A DNA stretch of 64,000 nucleotides from the NCBI GenBank assembly GCA_003280995.1, contig QCDG01000002.1, positions 1 through 64,000 of the forward strand, in the 5' to 3' direction. Source of the DNA: Prochlorococcus sp. AG-355-A09 (GTDB lineage Bacteria; Cyanobacteriota; Cyanobacteriia; PCC-6307; Cyanobiaceae). The notes under the pieces are model-generated. The model was not told where the DNA came from. It saw nothing but the letters and a program-made list of their open reading frames with translations, and did no database searches. Of this stretch, positions 27,676-36,671 are shown one piece after another (positions within the stretch are counted from its first letter, which is position 1; each line of letters starts with the position of its first letter). Made by a program: the position numbers and the translations under genes.

Positions 27676-28761
27676 CTAATCTGTACTAAATCTACATGAT
27701 GAAAGTTGATTCTTAATAGTTTGATGATCTAAGTTTTTACCAATTAATACTATCTTATTAGATTTTTCTTTTGTCCATTCTTCATCATCTAAAGAAAATC
27801 GTTTTCCAGATAGGTGAAAAATGTGTTTTCTATCACTTTCCATAAACCATAATATTCCTTTCGCTCTAAATACATTTTGTGAGATTTGATTATCTAAGAA
27901 ATATTGAAACTTCCTTAAGGAGAATGGTTCAAATGTCTCATAAGAAACTGATGTAAAACCTTCTATATTATTCAAATCGTGAGAGTGGGAAGAGTGATCA
28001 TGAGAATGGGAAGAGTGATCATGAGAATGGGAAGAGTGATCGTGAGAGTGGGAAGAGTGATCGTGAGAATGGGAAGAGTGATCGTGAGAATGGGAAGAGT
28101 GATCGTTTAAATTTTGTTCTATATTTTTTTTATTTTTCTCGAATTCAAAAGTATCCGTCTCAAATAGACCCACGCTCATTATTGTATGTAATGCAACTTC
28201 ACTATTAGTTGATCTCAAAATCCTTGGTTCTTTTTTTATTTTATTTATAAACTCCTCTATTTTCTTTAATTGTTTTTCATTTACTAAATCAGATTTATTA
28301 AGAAGGAGGATATCTCCGTATAAAATTTGAGAATAGGCGACACTTGTATTATTAATTTCAAAATCAAAATTTTCTCCATCAATGACAGTGATTATCGAAT
28401 CTAATCTTACTTTTTCTCTAAGATCACCAGCCGCAAAAGTCATGGCTACTGGTAATGGATCTGCTAATCCAGTTGTTTCAACAATCAAATAGTCTAATTT
28501 TTCAGCTCTTTCTAAAACTTTGGATACGGTATTTAATAATTCGCCATTGATAGAGCAACATATACATCCATTATTTAATTCGATCATATCTTCTGAGCCT
28601 TCTATTATTAAGTCATTATCTATTCCGATTTCTCCAAATTCGTTGACTAAAACAGCTGTTTTAATACCAACTTGATTTTTTAAAATATGATTTAGAAGTG
28701 TAGTTTTGCCAGAACCTAAAAATCCACTAATAATAGTAACTGGCAATAAATTTTTAGACAT
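27676..28761 (-). CDS. CobW/COG0523 G3E GTPase with His-rich repeats
   Basis: 361 residues. G3E GTPase metallochaperone: P-loop GFLGSGKTT (13-21), metal-thiol motif CICC (66-69) in GCICCSINGELL, base-recognition NKSDL (155-159), and a CobW C-terminal domain. Residues 220-261 are six exact copies of DHSSHSH, eighteen or more His able to bind metal. COG0523 proteins deliver zinc or cobalt; zinc allocation is the likely job, inferred, because no cobalt chelatase is near. The gene is 27 nt from the iron permease and 29 nt from the pterin dehydratase, all same strand. Confidence 0.9.
   Translation of the reverse strand: MSKNLLPVTIISGFLGSGKTTLLNHILKNQVGIKTAVLVNEFGEIGIDNDLIIEGSEDMIELNNGCICCSINGELLNTVSKVLERAEKLDYLIVETTGLADPLPVAMTFAAGDLREKVRLDSIITVIDGENFDFEINNTSVAYSQILYGDILLLNKSDLVNEKQLKKIEEFINKIKKEPRILRSTNSEVALHTIMSVGLFETDTFEFEKNKKNIEQNLNDHSSHSHDHSSHSHDHSSHSHDHSSHSHDHSSHSHDHSSHSHDLNNIEGFTSVSYETFEPFSLRKFQYFLDNQISQNVFRAKGILWFMESDRKHIFHLSGKRFSLDDEEWTKEKSNKIVLIGKNLDHQTIKNQLSSCRFSTD
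27979..28104. repeat. Six tandem 21-bp repeats encoding DHSSHSH
   Basis: Six contiguous 21-bp units; read on the plus strand the unit is RTGAGARTGGGAAGAGTGATC with purine changes only at positions 1 and 7. The whole array is in frame inside the G3E GTPase gene. Near identity at the DNA level, including silent positions, points to recent copy-number change. Confidence 0.97.
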
Positions 28762-28790
28762 TTTGAATAGTTGGATACAAGTTTATAATT

Positions 28791-29081
28791 TTATTGATCG
28801 AGAATTTTGTTGATTTCCGAAGCTAATGTTTGATCCAAATTCGTAATACCTCCTAGATCATGTGTATTTAATTTAATTATTACTTTTGCATAAACATTCT
28901 CCCAGTTAGGATGATGATTATATTTTTCACAGATTAAAGCAACCTTAGTCATAAAAGCAAAGGCTTCAATAAAATTAGCGAAGTTAAATTCTCTTTGGAT
29001 TTGTTTAGATTTAATTTCCCAGCCAGGTATTTTGACAACTAATTCATTCAATTCTTCATCTTGCAAAATGTAGGGTTCCAT
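28791..29081 (-). CDS. phhB: Pterin-4a-carbinolamine dehydratase
   Basis: 96 residues. PCD/DCoH fold: the sequence has WEIKSKQIQREFNFANFIEA, then CEKYNHHPNWENVYAKVIIK with the catalytic His-His-Pro triad (HHP at about 57-59), and LNTHDLGGITNLDQTLA near the end. The enzyme dehydrates 4a-hydroxytetrahydropterin; its partner hydroxylase is not in the window, and in cyanobacteria lacking one a role in molybdopterin or folate-like cofactor repair has been proposed. Same strand and close to the YjbQ gene (36 nt) and the G3E GTPase (29 nt). Confidence 0.92.
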   Translation of the reverse strand: MEPYILQDEELNELVVKIPGWEIKSKQIQREFNFANFIEAFAFMTKVALICEKYNHHPNWENVYAKVIIKLNTHDLGGITNLDQTLASEINKILDQ

Positions 29082-29117
29082 TAAATAAGAAATCTGACTT
29101 ATTACATTATAAATATC

Positions 29118-29573
29118 TTATTTTTTTTCACCAATTATATGTACATTAATGATTCTTTCCTTTTGATCAAATCGATGTTCCCATAAATAAACTGCTTGCC
29201 ATGTGCCAAGCATAATTTTCCCGTCTTGAAAACTCAAAGATAAACAAGTGTTTGTTAGGGATGTTTTAATATGTGCTGGCATATCGTCAGCCCCTTCTTG
29301 ATAATGTTTATAGGATATTTCTTCTCTATTTTTTGATAAGGTTAAGTAGGAATCATAGGGAACTATCGATTGCATATACTTTTTTAGGTCCCTAAGTACA
29401 TTTGGATCTGCATTCTCATTAATAGTTAAACTGCAACTTGTATGAAGTGTAGTTAAATTTAGAATTCCGGAATGAAAATTATTTTTTTCAACACATAAAT
29501 TTAAATCATATGTGATATCAATAAAACCCTCGCCATAGGTTATGAATTTTAATTTTGAAAATATTTGTTCCAT
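29118..29573 (-). CDS. YjbQ family protein (UPF0047)
   Basis: 151 residues. Conserved YjbQ core: LNLTTLHTSCSLTINENADPN (shown by its key residues H-T-S-C and N-E-N-A-D-P-N) around 40-58, DDMPAHIKTSLT near 97-108 with the conserved His, and GTWQAVYLWEHRFDQKER at the C-terminus. Members have thiamine-phosphate synthase activity in some reports, but the physiological role is not settled. The ATG start and family length are ordinary. Probably in one unit with the pterin dehydratase downstream. Confidence 0.9.
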   Translation of the reverse strand: MEQIFSKLKFITYGEGFIDITYDLNLCVEKNNFHSGILNLTTLHTSCSLTINENADPNVLRDLKKYMQSIVPYDSYLTLSKNREEISYKHYQEGADDMPAHIKTSLTNTCLSLSFQDGKIMLGTWQAVYLWEHRFDQKERIINVHIIGEKK

Positions 29574-29680
29574 ATAAGTTAAAACTTAATTAATCAATAT
29601 CCTATTATGGATAAAGATGCATTTTTCCTGCAGACATTAAAATTTTTATCTTAAGATAAATTTAATTTCCATTTAAATCT

Positions 29681-31186
29681 TTGGCTGAAACTCATTGGAA
29701 TAAGCTTGGTGCTTACCTTAAAGAAACACAAATATTAGGTTCAATCCAAAATACACTTTATTGGGATCAGAATACTGGAATGCCAAAGAAAGGTGCTTCT
29801 TGGAGGTCTGAACAACTTACTTATATTGCAAAAGTATTGCATGAAAGAAATTCTTCCGAGAAATTTTCTAGTTTAATACAATCTGCTAAAAATGAACTAG
29901 CAGATATTGAACGAAATTCCGATAATCAACTTTTCATAAAAGATAAAGAAAGAAATATTAGTCTTTTATTAAAGGAATTTAATAGAGAAAGAAATTTAGA
30001 TCCTAAATTAGTTGAGTCTCTAGCAAAGGCAAAATCTAAAGGGTACGAAAGCTGGCAAGAAGCTAAGGAAAAATCAGATTTTAAAATTTTTCTTCCTTTC
30101 TTTGAAGAATTAGTTAAATTGCGGATTGAAGAGGCAAAACAAATATCAGATCAATATTCACCATGGGAAACTTTAGCCCAACCCTTTGAGCCTGAATTAA
30201 CTTTAAAGTGGCTTAATAAAATGTTTCAGCCTTTGAAAGATATTCTCCCAGAGTTGATTAGAGGAATTAATAAATCTAAGAAATATCACTGGGATTTGAG
30301 TCCAGAATCTCAACATAATTTATGTTCTCAATTACTTGATGAGTTTGGGAGAGATAAAGATCAAGTTGTTGTTGGTAAATCTCCCCATCCTTTTTCGATT
30401 ACATTAGGGCCTAATGATTACAGGATTACGACAAGAATTGTTGAAGGTGAACCATTATCAAGTTTTTTAGCAACTGCGCATGAGTGGGGGCATTCTATTT
30501 ATGAGCAGGGTTTGCCATCTCAAAGTCATCAATGGTTTGCTTGGCCTTTAGGTCAAGCAACCTCTATGGGTATTCATGAAAGTCAATCTTTATTTTGGGA
30601 AAATAGAATAGTTAAATCCAAATCTTTTTCAAAAAGATTTTTTAACCAATTTGTTTCGGCTGGATGTTCTCTTAATAATTATTTAGAACTATGGAAATCT
30701 ATTAATCATTTGGAAGCAGGATTAAATAGGGTTGAAGCGGATGAATTGACTTATGGCTTACACATATTAATAAGAACCGAACTTGAAATAGATTTAATTG
30801 AAAGAGGGTTACCTGCTGAAGATATTCCAACAGAATGGAATAAAAGATATGATGAACTCCTAGGAATTAAACCATCTAATGATTCAGAAGGTTGTCTTCA
30901 AGATGTTCATTGGAGTGAAGGAGCGTTTGGATATTTTCCTTCATATTTGTTAGGACATGTTGTAAGTGCGCAAATATCTTCTCAAATGGAAAGAGACATA
31001 GGTTTGATTGACAACTTAATTGAAAATGGTGAATATCAAAAGATCATCTTTTGGTTAAAAAATAATATACATAAATATGGCAGATCAGTTAATTGTATGG
31101 AGTTGGTAAGAGCTGTAACTAATGAAGAACTATCGCCAAACTATTTTATTAATCATTTAAGGTCTAAAATAAATGATTTTTGCTGA
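29681..31186 (+). CDS. Thermostable (Taq-type) carboxypeptidase, M32 family
   Basis: 501 residues. Zinc metallocarboxypeptidase of peptidase family M32: the HExxH motif is HEWGH at 267-271, the third ligand Glu300 is in IHESQS, and the conserved TLGPNDYRITTR (241-252) and SWRSEQL precede and follow as expected. It trims C-terminal residues of cytoplasmic peptides, fitting amino acid recycling in an oligotrophic cell. The start is TTG (AETHWNKLGAYL) with no in-frame ATG nearby. Divergent from the yjbQ gene, and a 16-bp AT palindrome lies 20 nt upstream. Confidence 0.93.
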   Translation: MAETHWNKLGAYLKETQILGSIQNTLYWDQNTGMPKKGASWRSEQLTYIAKVLHERNSSEKFSSLIQSAKNELADIERNSDNQLFIKDKERNISLLLKEFNRERNLDPKLVESLAKAKSKGYESWQEAKEKSDFKIFLPFFEELVKLRIEEAKQISDQYSPWETLAQPFEPELTLKWLNKMFQPLKDILPELIRGINKSKKYHWDLSPESQHNLCSQLLDEFGRDKDQVVVGKSPHPFSITLGPNDYRITTRIVEGEPLSSFLATAHEWGHSIYEQGLPSQSHQWFAWPLGQATSMGIHESQSLFWENRIVKSKSFSKRFFNQFVSAGCSLNNYLELWKSINHLEAGLNRVEADELTYGLHILIRTELEIDLIERGLPAEDIPTEWNKRYDELLGIKPSNDSEGCLQDVHWSEGAFGYFPSYLLGHVVSAQISSQMERDIGLIDNLIENGEYQKIIFWLKNNIHKYGRSVNCMELVRAVTNEELSPNYFINHLRSKINDFC

Positions 31187-31249
31187 AACATTACTTTTAA
31201 AGAATTTGGTAAGGTGTGAGGATGTAAGATAAACAAAAATAATTTCTTG

Positions 31250-31837
31250 ATGGCAAATCTAAATCAGCCCCCAAGCAGGGTTACCCCAAATTTATTGCAC
31301 ATACTAAATGCGTTCACTGACAGCTCAAATACAATAATAAACACAATTGTTGAATTGAACTCTAATACCATAAATAAATATGAATTAATTACAGAAACGG
31401 GCCATCTTAAACTTGATAGGGTAGGTTACTCATCACTTGCGTATCCTTTTGCTTATGGATGTATTCCAAGGACATGGGATGAAGATGGAGATCCGCTTGA
31501 TGTAGAAATTGTTGGGGTAACTGAGCCATTGATACCCGGATCTATTGTAGAAGCAAGGATTATTGGGGTGATGAAATTTGATGATGGTGGAGAGGTCGAT
31601 GATAAGGTAATAGCCGTTCTCGCAGATGATAAAAGAATGGATCATATCTCAAGTTATGAAGACCTTGGAGATCATTGGTTAAAAGAAACAAAGTATTATT
31701 GGGAGCACTACAAAGATCTAAAAAAACCAGGAACATGTACTGTCAATGGTTTTTTTGGGATAGAAGAAGCTGTTAAAGTGATTAAAGATTGTGAAGAGAG
31801 ATACAAAAAAGAAATTGATCCTAAATTAGTAAATTAA
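31250..31837 (+). CDS. ppa: Inorganic pyrophosphatase, family I (intact active site)
   Basis: 195 residues from the ATG; a TTG one codon earlier is equally in frame. Hydrolyses pyrophosphate, pulling biosynthesis forward. All usual catalytic residues of family I can be placed: Glu35, Lys43 and Glu45 (NKYEL), Arg57, Tyr69, the DGDPLD motif with Asp79, Asp81 and Asp84, the Asp cluster at 111-118, Lys119, and Tyr154-Lys155 in EHYKDL. A second family I gene elsewhere in the window lacks key residues, so this copy is probably the working housekeeping enzyme. Convergent with hemC, 6 nt apart. Confidence 0.93.
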   Translation: MANLNQPPSRVTPNLLHILNAFTDSSNTIINTIVELNSNTINKYELITETGHLKLDRVGYSSLAYPFAYGCIPRTWDEDGDPLDVEIVGVTEPLIPGSIVEARIIGVMKFDDGGEVDDKVIAVLADDKRMDHISSYEDLGDHWLKETKYYWEHYKDLKKPGTCTVNGFFGIEEAVKVIKDCEERYKKEIDPKLVN

Positions 31838-31843
31838 CTAATT

Positions 31844-32794
31844 TTATTTTTCTCTAAATTTTTCAAATATTTCGCTTAGTATTTCTTCGGCACCTTGCTG
31901 CTTTAATTTTTTAGCTAGTTCTTTGCCTACTTCTTCGGGATCATTAATATTGCCAATATATTGATCTTTAATAAGCCTTTCTCCATCAAGAGACGCAACC
32001 ATACCAGTAAGGCAAAGTTGTTCATTCTGAATTTTACTATTCACACCTATTGGGACTTGACATCCACCTTCAAGCTCTCTTAAAAAAGCCCTTTCTGCTA
32101 AACATCTTTGACTGGTGGGTTTATCTTCTAAGATATTTATAATTTCTAAAACTTTTTTATCATCAGCTTTACATTCAATGCCTAGTGCTCCTTGGCCAAC
32201 GGCATGAAGGGAAACTTCACTTGGGATAATCTGGTGTATTCTTGATTCAAAGCCTAATCTCTTTAAACCAGCTGCCGCAAGAATTATACAATCAAATTCT
32301 CCTTCATCTAATTTTTCAATTCTTGTAATAACATTTCCCCTGATATCTTTGAAAACAAGATGTGGGTACTTATTTCTTAATTGTGCAAGTCTTCTTAGGG
32401 AGCTTGTTCCAACAATCGAACCTTCAGGTAAGTTTTCTAATTTATAACAGTCATTTTTTTTGTTAACTACTAAAGCGTCTGCAGGATCCTCCCTTTTAGT
32501 AATGCATCCTAATTTAAGGCCATTAGGCAAATTGGTTGGTAAATCCTTTAGAGAATGTACTGCTATATCTGCATGGCCTACGAGCATTTGTGCTTCAAGT
32601 TCTTTTGTAAATAGGCCTTTGTCGCCTATTTTTGCTAAGGCTACATCAAGGATTTTGTCACCTTGAGTTGCCATAGCTTCTATAGATACATCTAAATTGG
32701 GAATATTCCTTTCTAGTTGATCTTTAACCCATAAAGTTTGAACCATTGCTAGCTTACTTCTTCTACTAGCTATTTTTAGCTTAAAATTAGTCAT
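31844..32794 (-). CDS. hemC: Hydroxymethylbilane synthase (porphobilinogen deaminase)
   Basis: 316 residues. Polymerises four porphobilinogen units into hydroxymethylbilane for heme, chlorophyll and corrins. [10 protein letters not shown] at the N-terminus, the catalytic Asp84 in [13 protein letters not shown], and the dipyrromethane-cofactor Cys245 in [10 protein letters not shown] are all visible. The C-terminal domain 3 is complete. It lies 97 nt downstream of rpoD on the same strand, an arrangement that suggests rpoD read-through or an independent promoter in that gap. Confidence 0.97.
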   Translation of the reverse strand: MTNFKLKIASRRSKLAMVQTLWVKDQLERNIPNLDVSIEAMATQGDKILDVALAKIGDKGLFTKELEAQMLVGHADIAVHSLKDLPTNLPNGLKLGCITKREDPADALVVNKKNDCYKLENLPEGSIVGTSSLRRLAQLRNKYPHLVFKDIRGNVITRIEKLDEGEFDCIILAAAGLKRLGFESRIHQIIPSEVSLHAVGQGALGIECKADDKKVLEIINILEDKPTSQRCLAERAFLRELEGGCQVPIGVNSKIQNEQLCLTGMVASLDGERLIKDQYIGNINDPEEVGKELAKKLKQQGAEEILSEIFEKFREK

Positions 32795-32891
32795 TAAATA
32801 TTATTTTGAGTTTGAATTAAAAATTAAGTCGAATTTATTTTAAGATATTATTTTGCCAGTTTTTAAAGCTGATTATTATACTTAACTCTTT

Positions 32892-34073
32892 TTATTTTAT
32901 ATATTCTTTTAAAACCCCATTTCGATTTGGATGTCTAAGTTTTCTTAGGGCTTTTGCCTCTATTTGTCTAATTCTTTCTCTCGTCACATCAAAAATCTGG
33001 CCAATTTCTTCAAGAGTTTTCATTCTTCCATCATCAATTCCATATCTCAATCTGAGAACATCTCTTTCTCTTGGACTAAGAGTGGCTAATACTCCTTCCA
33101 AATCTTCTCTTAGTAAAGTTTTAGAAACATCTTGCTCTGGATTTTCTATATCGGCCTCTATAAAGTCTCCTAGTCTTGAGTCTTCTTCTTTCCCTATTGG
33201 AGTTTCTAAAGAAATAGGAAGTTGAGCACTTTTAGCTATAAATCTTAATTTTTCGATTGTCATTTCCATACTCTCAGCGATTTCTTCTTCACTGGGTTTC
33301 CTGCCAAATTCTTGGCTAAGAACTTTTGTGGTTTTTTTAATTCTGGATATTGTCTCGTATAAGTGAACTGGCAATCTAATAGTTCTACTTTGATCCGCAA
33401 TTGCTCTTGTAATGGCTTGGCGAATCCACCAAGTTGCATATGTAGAGAACTTATAACCTTTTTCATGGTCGAATTTTTCCGCTGCCCTAATTAGACCCAA
33501 ACTTCCTTCTTGGATTAAATCTTGAAATGATAAACCTCTGTTCATATATTTTTTAGCAATGGAAACAACTAATCTTAAATTTGATTGAACCATTTTTTCT
33601 TTAGCTCTCCGCCCTAAGAGAAGTCTTCTTCTAAATTTGGGAAGAGGCATATCTATTAACTCGGCCCATTCTCTTACAGATGGGAAATGTCCTTTTTCTG
33701 ACTCATATTGAGTTGCAAGCTCTTCTAATTGGAGTAAGTCAGCAATTTTTCTTGCAAGCTCAATTTCTTCATCTGGTCTTAAAAGTCTAATTCTTCCAAT
33801 TTCTTGGAGATAAACTCTTATTGAATCTTCAGTGTAGATACCTTTTGGTCCAAGTTTTATATTCCCGAGCCCTTTATCTTCTTCAGAATCACTAAATTCA
33901 TTATTGTTATTTTCAATATTGCTTCCGTTTAACTCAGCAGATGCCTGTAAAGTTTGATTATTTTTATTACTATCTTCTTCAACTACTGTTTCTAAATTTG
34001 TATTAATTTTTTTATTGATCTTTTTTTTTGAACTAGGCTTGGAATTCTTTGATTCTGCTGCGACTGGACACAT
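32892..34073 (-). CDS. rpoD: Principal RNA polymerase sigma factor (RpoD/SigA)
   Basis: 393 residues. Group 1 sigma-70. A polar, Asn/Lys/Glu-rich N-terminal stretch (1-75) precedes region 1.2 ([17 protein letters not shown]), region 2 with [40 protein letters not shown], region 3 and the DNA-binding region 4 ([20 protein letters not shown]) for the -35 element. Full conservation of these parts and the length support the housekeeping factor instead of a group 2 sigma. ATG start. Divergent from priA across a 321-nt gap holding a probable structured RNA. Confidence 0.95.
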   Translation of the reverse strand: MCPVAAESKNSKPSSKKKINKKINTNLETVVEEDSNKNNQTLQASAELNGSNIENNNNEFSDSEEDKGLGNIKLGPKGIYTEDSIRVYLQEIGRIRLLRPDEEIELARKIADLLQLEELATQYESEKGHFPSVREWAELIDMPLPKFRRRLLLGRRAKEKMVQSNLRLVVSIAKKYMNRGLSFQDLIQEGSLGLIRAAEKFDHEKGYKFSTYATWWIRQAITRAIADQSRTIRLPVHLYETISRIKKTTKVLSQEFGRKPSEEEIAESMEMTIEKLRFIAKSAQLPISLETPIGKEEDSRLGDFIEADIENPEQDVSKTLLREDLEGVLATLSPRERDVLRLRYGIDDGRMKTLEEIGQIFDVTRERIRQIEAKALRKLRHPNRNGVLKEYIK

Positions 34074-34205
34074 AATTGACTCCTTTCTACGGTGAATTTA
34101 ACTAGATAAAATTTTATTTAGGGCTAATTTGAACATTTAGTAGTAAAGTCCCCTCAATGTTTGAAAAACTTTTACACAAAATGAGAATAAGAAAAGTTTT
34201 CTAAA

Positions 34206-34234
34206 TTGTTGAAAAATTTAAATAGTGCTATAGA
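34206..34234 (+). promoter_or_regulatory. Sigma-70-type promoter in the rpoD-priA gap
   Basis: TTGTTG as -35, a 17-bp spacer and TATAGA as -10. The predicted start about 7 nt downstream (near 34241) falls one base before the closing arm of the structured RNA, so promoter and structure fit each other. Read by eye only. The 130 bp to its left, before the rpoD start, show no gene and presumably hold the rpoD promoter. Confidence 0.55.
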
Positions 34235-34240
34235 TTACCT

Positions 34241-34340
34241 AAAGTAAAAAGTCTTGGGATTTCTCAGACAGGCAGATCATTTTTGAATTTTCAGTCAATG
34301 ATCAGAGCTTCATGTCTCCCTTAAGAGCAGGATACTTACA
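34241..34340 (+). ncRNA. Candidate structured RNA (6S-like) between rpoD and priA
   Basis: Four nested complementary arms appear in order: AAGTA (34242-34246) with TACTT (34333-34337), CTTGGG (34253-34258) with CCC-TT-AAG (34318-34325), AGACA (34266-34270) with TGTCT (34313-34317), and GATCATT (34275-34281) with AATGATC (34297-34303). They give one long hairpin interrupted by internal bubbles, the general shape of 6S RNA. A good sigma-70 promoter precedes it. The region is less AT-rich than ordinary gaps. Alternatives are another small RNA or a structured priA leader; its 3' end is undetermined and could extend toward priA. Confidence 0.45.
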
Positions 34341-34394
34341 ATGTGCAAAAAACACTTTGTGGAATGTTCAACAATCCAATACTAAGAAAAAGTT

Positions 34395-36671
34395 TTGAAG
34401 CCGGCAAGTAATCAGTTATTAAATATCTCCTTTAAATTGGAAATTTTGCTTGATATAGGTAGTAGTAATGAAAGCTTTTACTATTTAGATGGAAATAATC
34501 TTGGAGCAGAAGTTGGAGATATTGTAAGTGTGAGACTAAGAGGGAGATTATTGAATGGGTTGGTGATCTCCAAAAAAGACTTTTCGACAATCAATAATGA
34601 TGAATCAAATATTACTGGAGGAAAAAGCATAAGATATTTGTTTGTTGAAGGTATTTTGCAGAAAAAAATAATTGATGAATCTTGGAGAGAATTGATGGAC
34701 TCCCTAGCCTCTTTTTATATGGTTAGTAATTTAAAAATGTTTAAAACTGCATTTCCTCCTGGCTGGATTGGTAAATATAAAAATTTCTCTAAAGGTTTAA
34801 AAGATCAAATATGGATTGAAACTAAAAAAGAATTTGATATTAAGAAAAATGGATTAACCAAAAAAGAATTTTTTTTAATGGATACTTTATCTAAAAAAGG
34901 TAATTGGCAAAGTGAATTAATAAAGTCTGGTTTTAATTACACTCTAATTAACTCAATGGTCAGTAAAAATTATCTTGCTAAATCTAAAAGAAAAAAAAAT
35001 ATAAATAGTAAATTAAATTCCTTTGTAAAAGATCATATCGCAACGAAAAAACCAAATCTTACAAATGATCAAAAAATTGCATTTCAAGAATATCAAACAA
35101 TGAAACCAGGAGATGCATTACTTCTTTGGGGCGAAACAGGTTCAGGTAAAACAGAGGTGTATATGAGAATTGCTGAAGATCAATTTCTTAAGAAAAAAAG
35201 TTGTTTGATACTAGCCCCAGAAATTGGATTAATTCCTCAACTTATTGATAGGTTTAGTAGGCGATTTAATAATGTCGTTTACGAATATCATAGTAATTGT
35301 TCTCCCGATCATAGAACTTTAGTTTGGAAGAAAATTATTAATGCTAATGAACCTTTAATAGTAATAGGTACAAGGTCTGCAGTTTTTCTTCCAATCAAAA
35401 ATCTGGGATTAATAATAATGGATGAAGAACATGATGTTTCTTACAAGCAAGATAGTCCTATGCCTTGTTATGACGCGAGAGAGATTGCTATTGAAATAGT
35501 AAAAAGGAATTCTGCAAAGTTAATTTTTGGGAGTGCAACCCCATCAATGAAGACTTGGAAAAAGTGTATTTTGGAAAGGAATTTTAAATTGGTAAGAATG
35601 ATTCAAAGGATATCCATTAATGAGACTCCTGAAATACAAATTATTGATATGCGGGATGAGTTCAAGAAGGGAAATATGAAAATTTTTTCCAATGAATTAT
35701 TACAATTGCTTCCTCAACTACGCTTAAAAAAAGAGCAAGCAATAATTTTGATCCCTAGAAGGGGGCATAGTGGATTTTTAAGTTGTAGAAATTGCGGATA
35801 TTTAATAAATTGCCCCAACTGTGACGTTCCTTTATCAGTTCATCTCGGATCACAAGGAAAAAAATGGTTAAGGTGTCATTGGTGTGATCATAAATCAAGA
35901 TTGATCAATCGTTGCCCAGATTGTCATTCAACTGCTTTCAAACCTTTTGGAATTGGTACGCAAAGGGTAATAGAGTTTTTAAATGAAGAATTTCCTGACT
36001 TAAGAGTACTTCGCTTTGATAGAGATACAACTTCAGGAAAGGATGGTCATAGAGATATTCTTTCAAAGTTTTCTAAAGGTGATGCTGATATTCTTGTCGG
36101 TACTCAGATGTTGGCAAAAGGTATTGACATCCCCAATATTACTCTCTCAGTAGTTATTGCAGCAGATGGGTTGCTTCATCGCCCAGATATTTCAGCAGAA
36201 GAAAAATCATTACAATTATTTTTGCAAGTAGCAGGAAGGGCCGGCAGGGCACAAAAAAAAGGGAAAGTAATTTTTCAAACATATAAACCTAACCACCCGG
36301 TGATTTCGTATCTTCAAAAAAGAGATTATGAAAGATTCTTAATTGAAAACTCGAGATTGAGAAAGGATGCTAATTTATTTCCATTTTGCACAATTTGCCT
36401 ACTTAAATTATCAGGTGAAAACTATGAATTAACTGAGTCAATCGCAATAAAATTAGCAAAATATCTACTCAGTTTTTGTGAGAAAAGGAACTGGAAATTA
36501 ATTGGTCCTGCCCCTAGTTTAATAGCTAAAGTCGGTAGAAAATTTCGATGGCAGATATTAATACATGGTCCTGAAGGAACAAAGATACCTTTACCTGATA
36601 GATCAATATTATGGAAACTTATTCCAAAAAATGTTTTTTTAACAATAGATGTTAATCCAACAGAGTTGTAA
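34395..36671 (+). CDS. priA: Primosomal protein N' (replication restart helicase PriA)
   Basis: 758 residues. PriA recognises stalled forks and reloads the replisome. An N-terminal DNA 3'-end-binding region (1-110) is followed by the helicase core: Walker A GETGSGKT (246-253), DEEH box (343-346), and GSATPS (379-384). A zinc-binding insert with eight Cys at 464, 467, 473, 476, 494, 497, 507 and 510 follows, then GTQMLAKGIDIPN and QVAGRAGRAQKKG. The start is TTG; the frame has no upstream ATG in the gap. Divergent from rpoD. Confidence 0.95.
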   Translation: MKPASNQLLNISFKLEILLDIGSSNESFYYLDGNNLGAEVGDIVSVRLRGRLLNGLVISKKDFSTINNDESNITGGKSIRYLFVEGILQKKIIDESWRELMDSLASFYMVSNLKMFKTAFPPGWIGKYKNFSKGLKDQIWIETKKEFDIKKNGLTKKEFFLMDTLSKKGNWQSELIKSGFNYTLINSMVSKNYLAKSKRKKNINSKLNSFVKDHIATKKPNLTNDQKIAFQEYQTMKPGDALLLWGETGSGKTEVYMRIAEDQFLKKKSCLILAPEIGLIPQLIDRFSRRFNNVVYEYHSNCSPDHRTLVWKKIINANEPLIVIGTRSAVFLPIKNLGLIIMDEEHDVSYKQDSPMPCYDAREIAIEIVKRNSAKLIFGSATPSMKTWKKCILERNFKLVRMIQRISINETPEIQIIDMRDEFKKGNMKIFSNELLQLLPQLRLKKEQAIILIPRRGHSGFLSCRNCGYLINCPNCDVPLSVHLGSQGKKWLRCHWCDHKSRLINRCPDCHSTAFKPFGIGTQRVIEFLNEEFPDLRVLRFDRDTTSGKDGHRDILSKFSKGDADILVGTQMLAKGIDIPNITLSVVIAADGLLHRPDISAEEKSLQLFLQVAGRAGRAQKKGKVIFQTYKPNHPVISYLQKRDYERFLIENSRLRKDANLFPFCTICLLKLSGENYELTESIAIKLAKYLLSFCEKRNWKLIGPAPSLIAKVGRKFRWQILIHGPEGTKIPLPDRSILWKLIPKNVFLTIDVNPTEL

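Noticed and set aside
29645..29660. A perfect 16-bp palindrome (TTTATCTTAAGATAAA) upstream of the M32 carboxypeptidase gene, considered as an operator.
   Set aside because: In DNA this AT-rich several such palindromes are expected by chance in 64 kb, and no second copy or known operator is seen.
34241..34340. The structured RNA as SRP RNA or tmRNA.
   Set aside because: The conserved SRP GGAAG/AGCAG tetraloop region and a tmRNA-like tag-coding stretch or acceptor half are absent.
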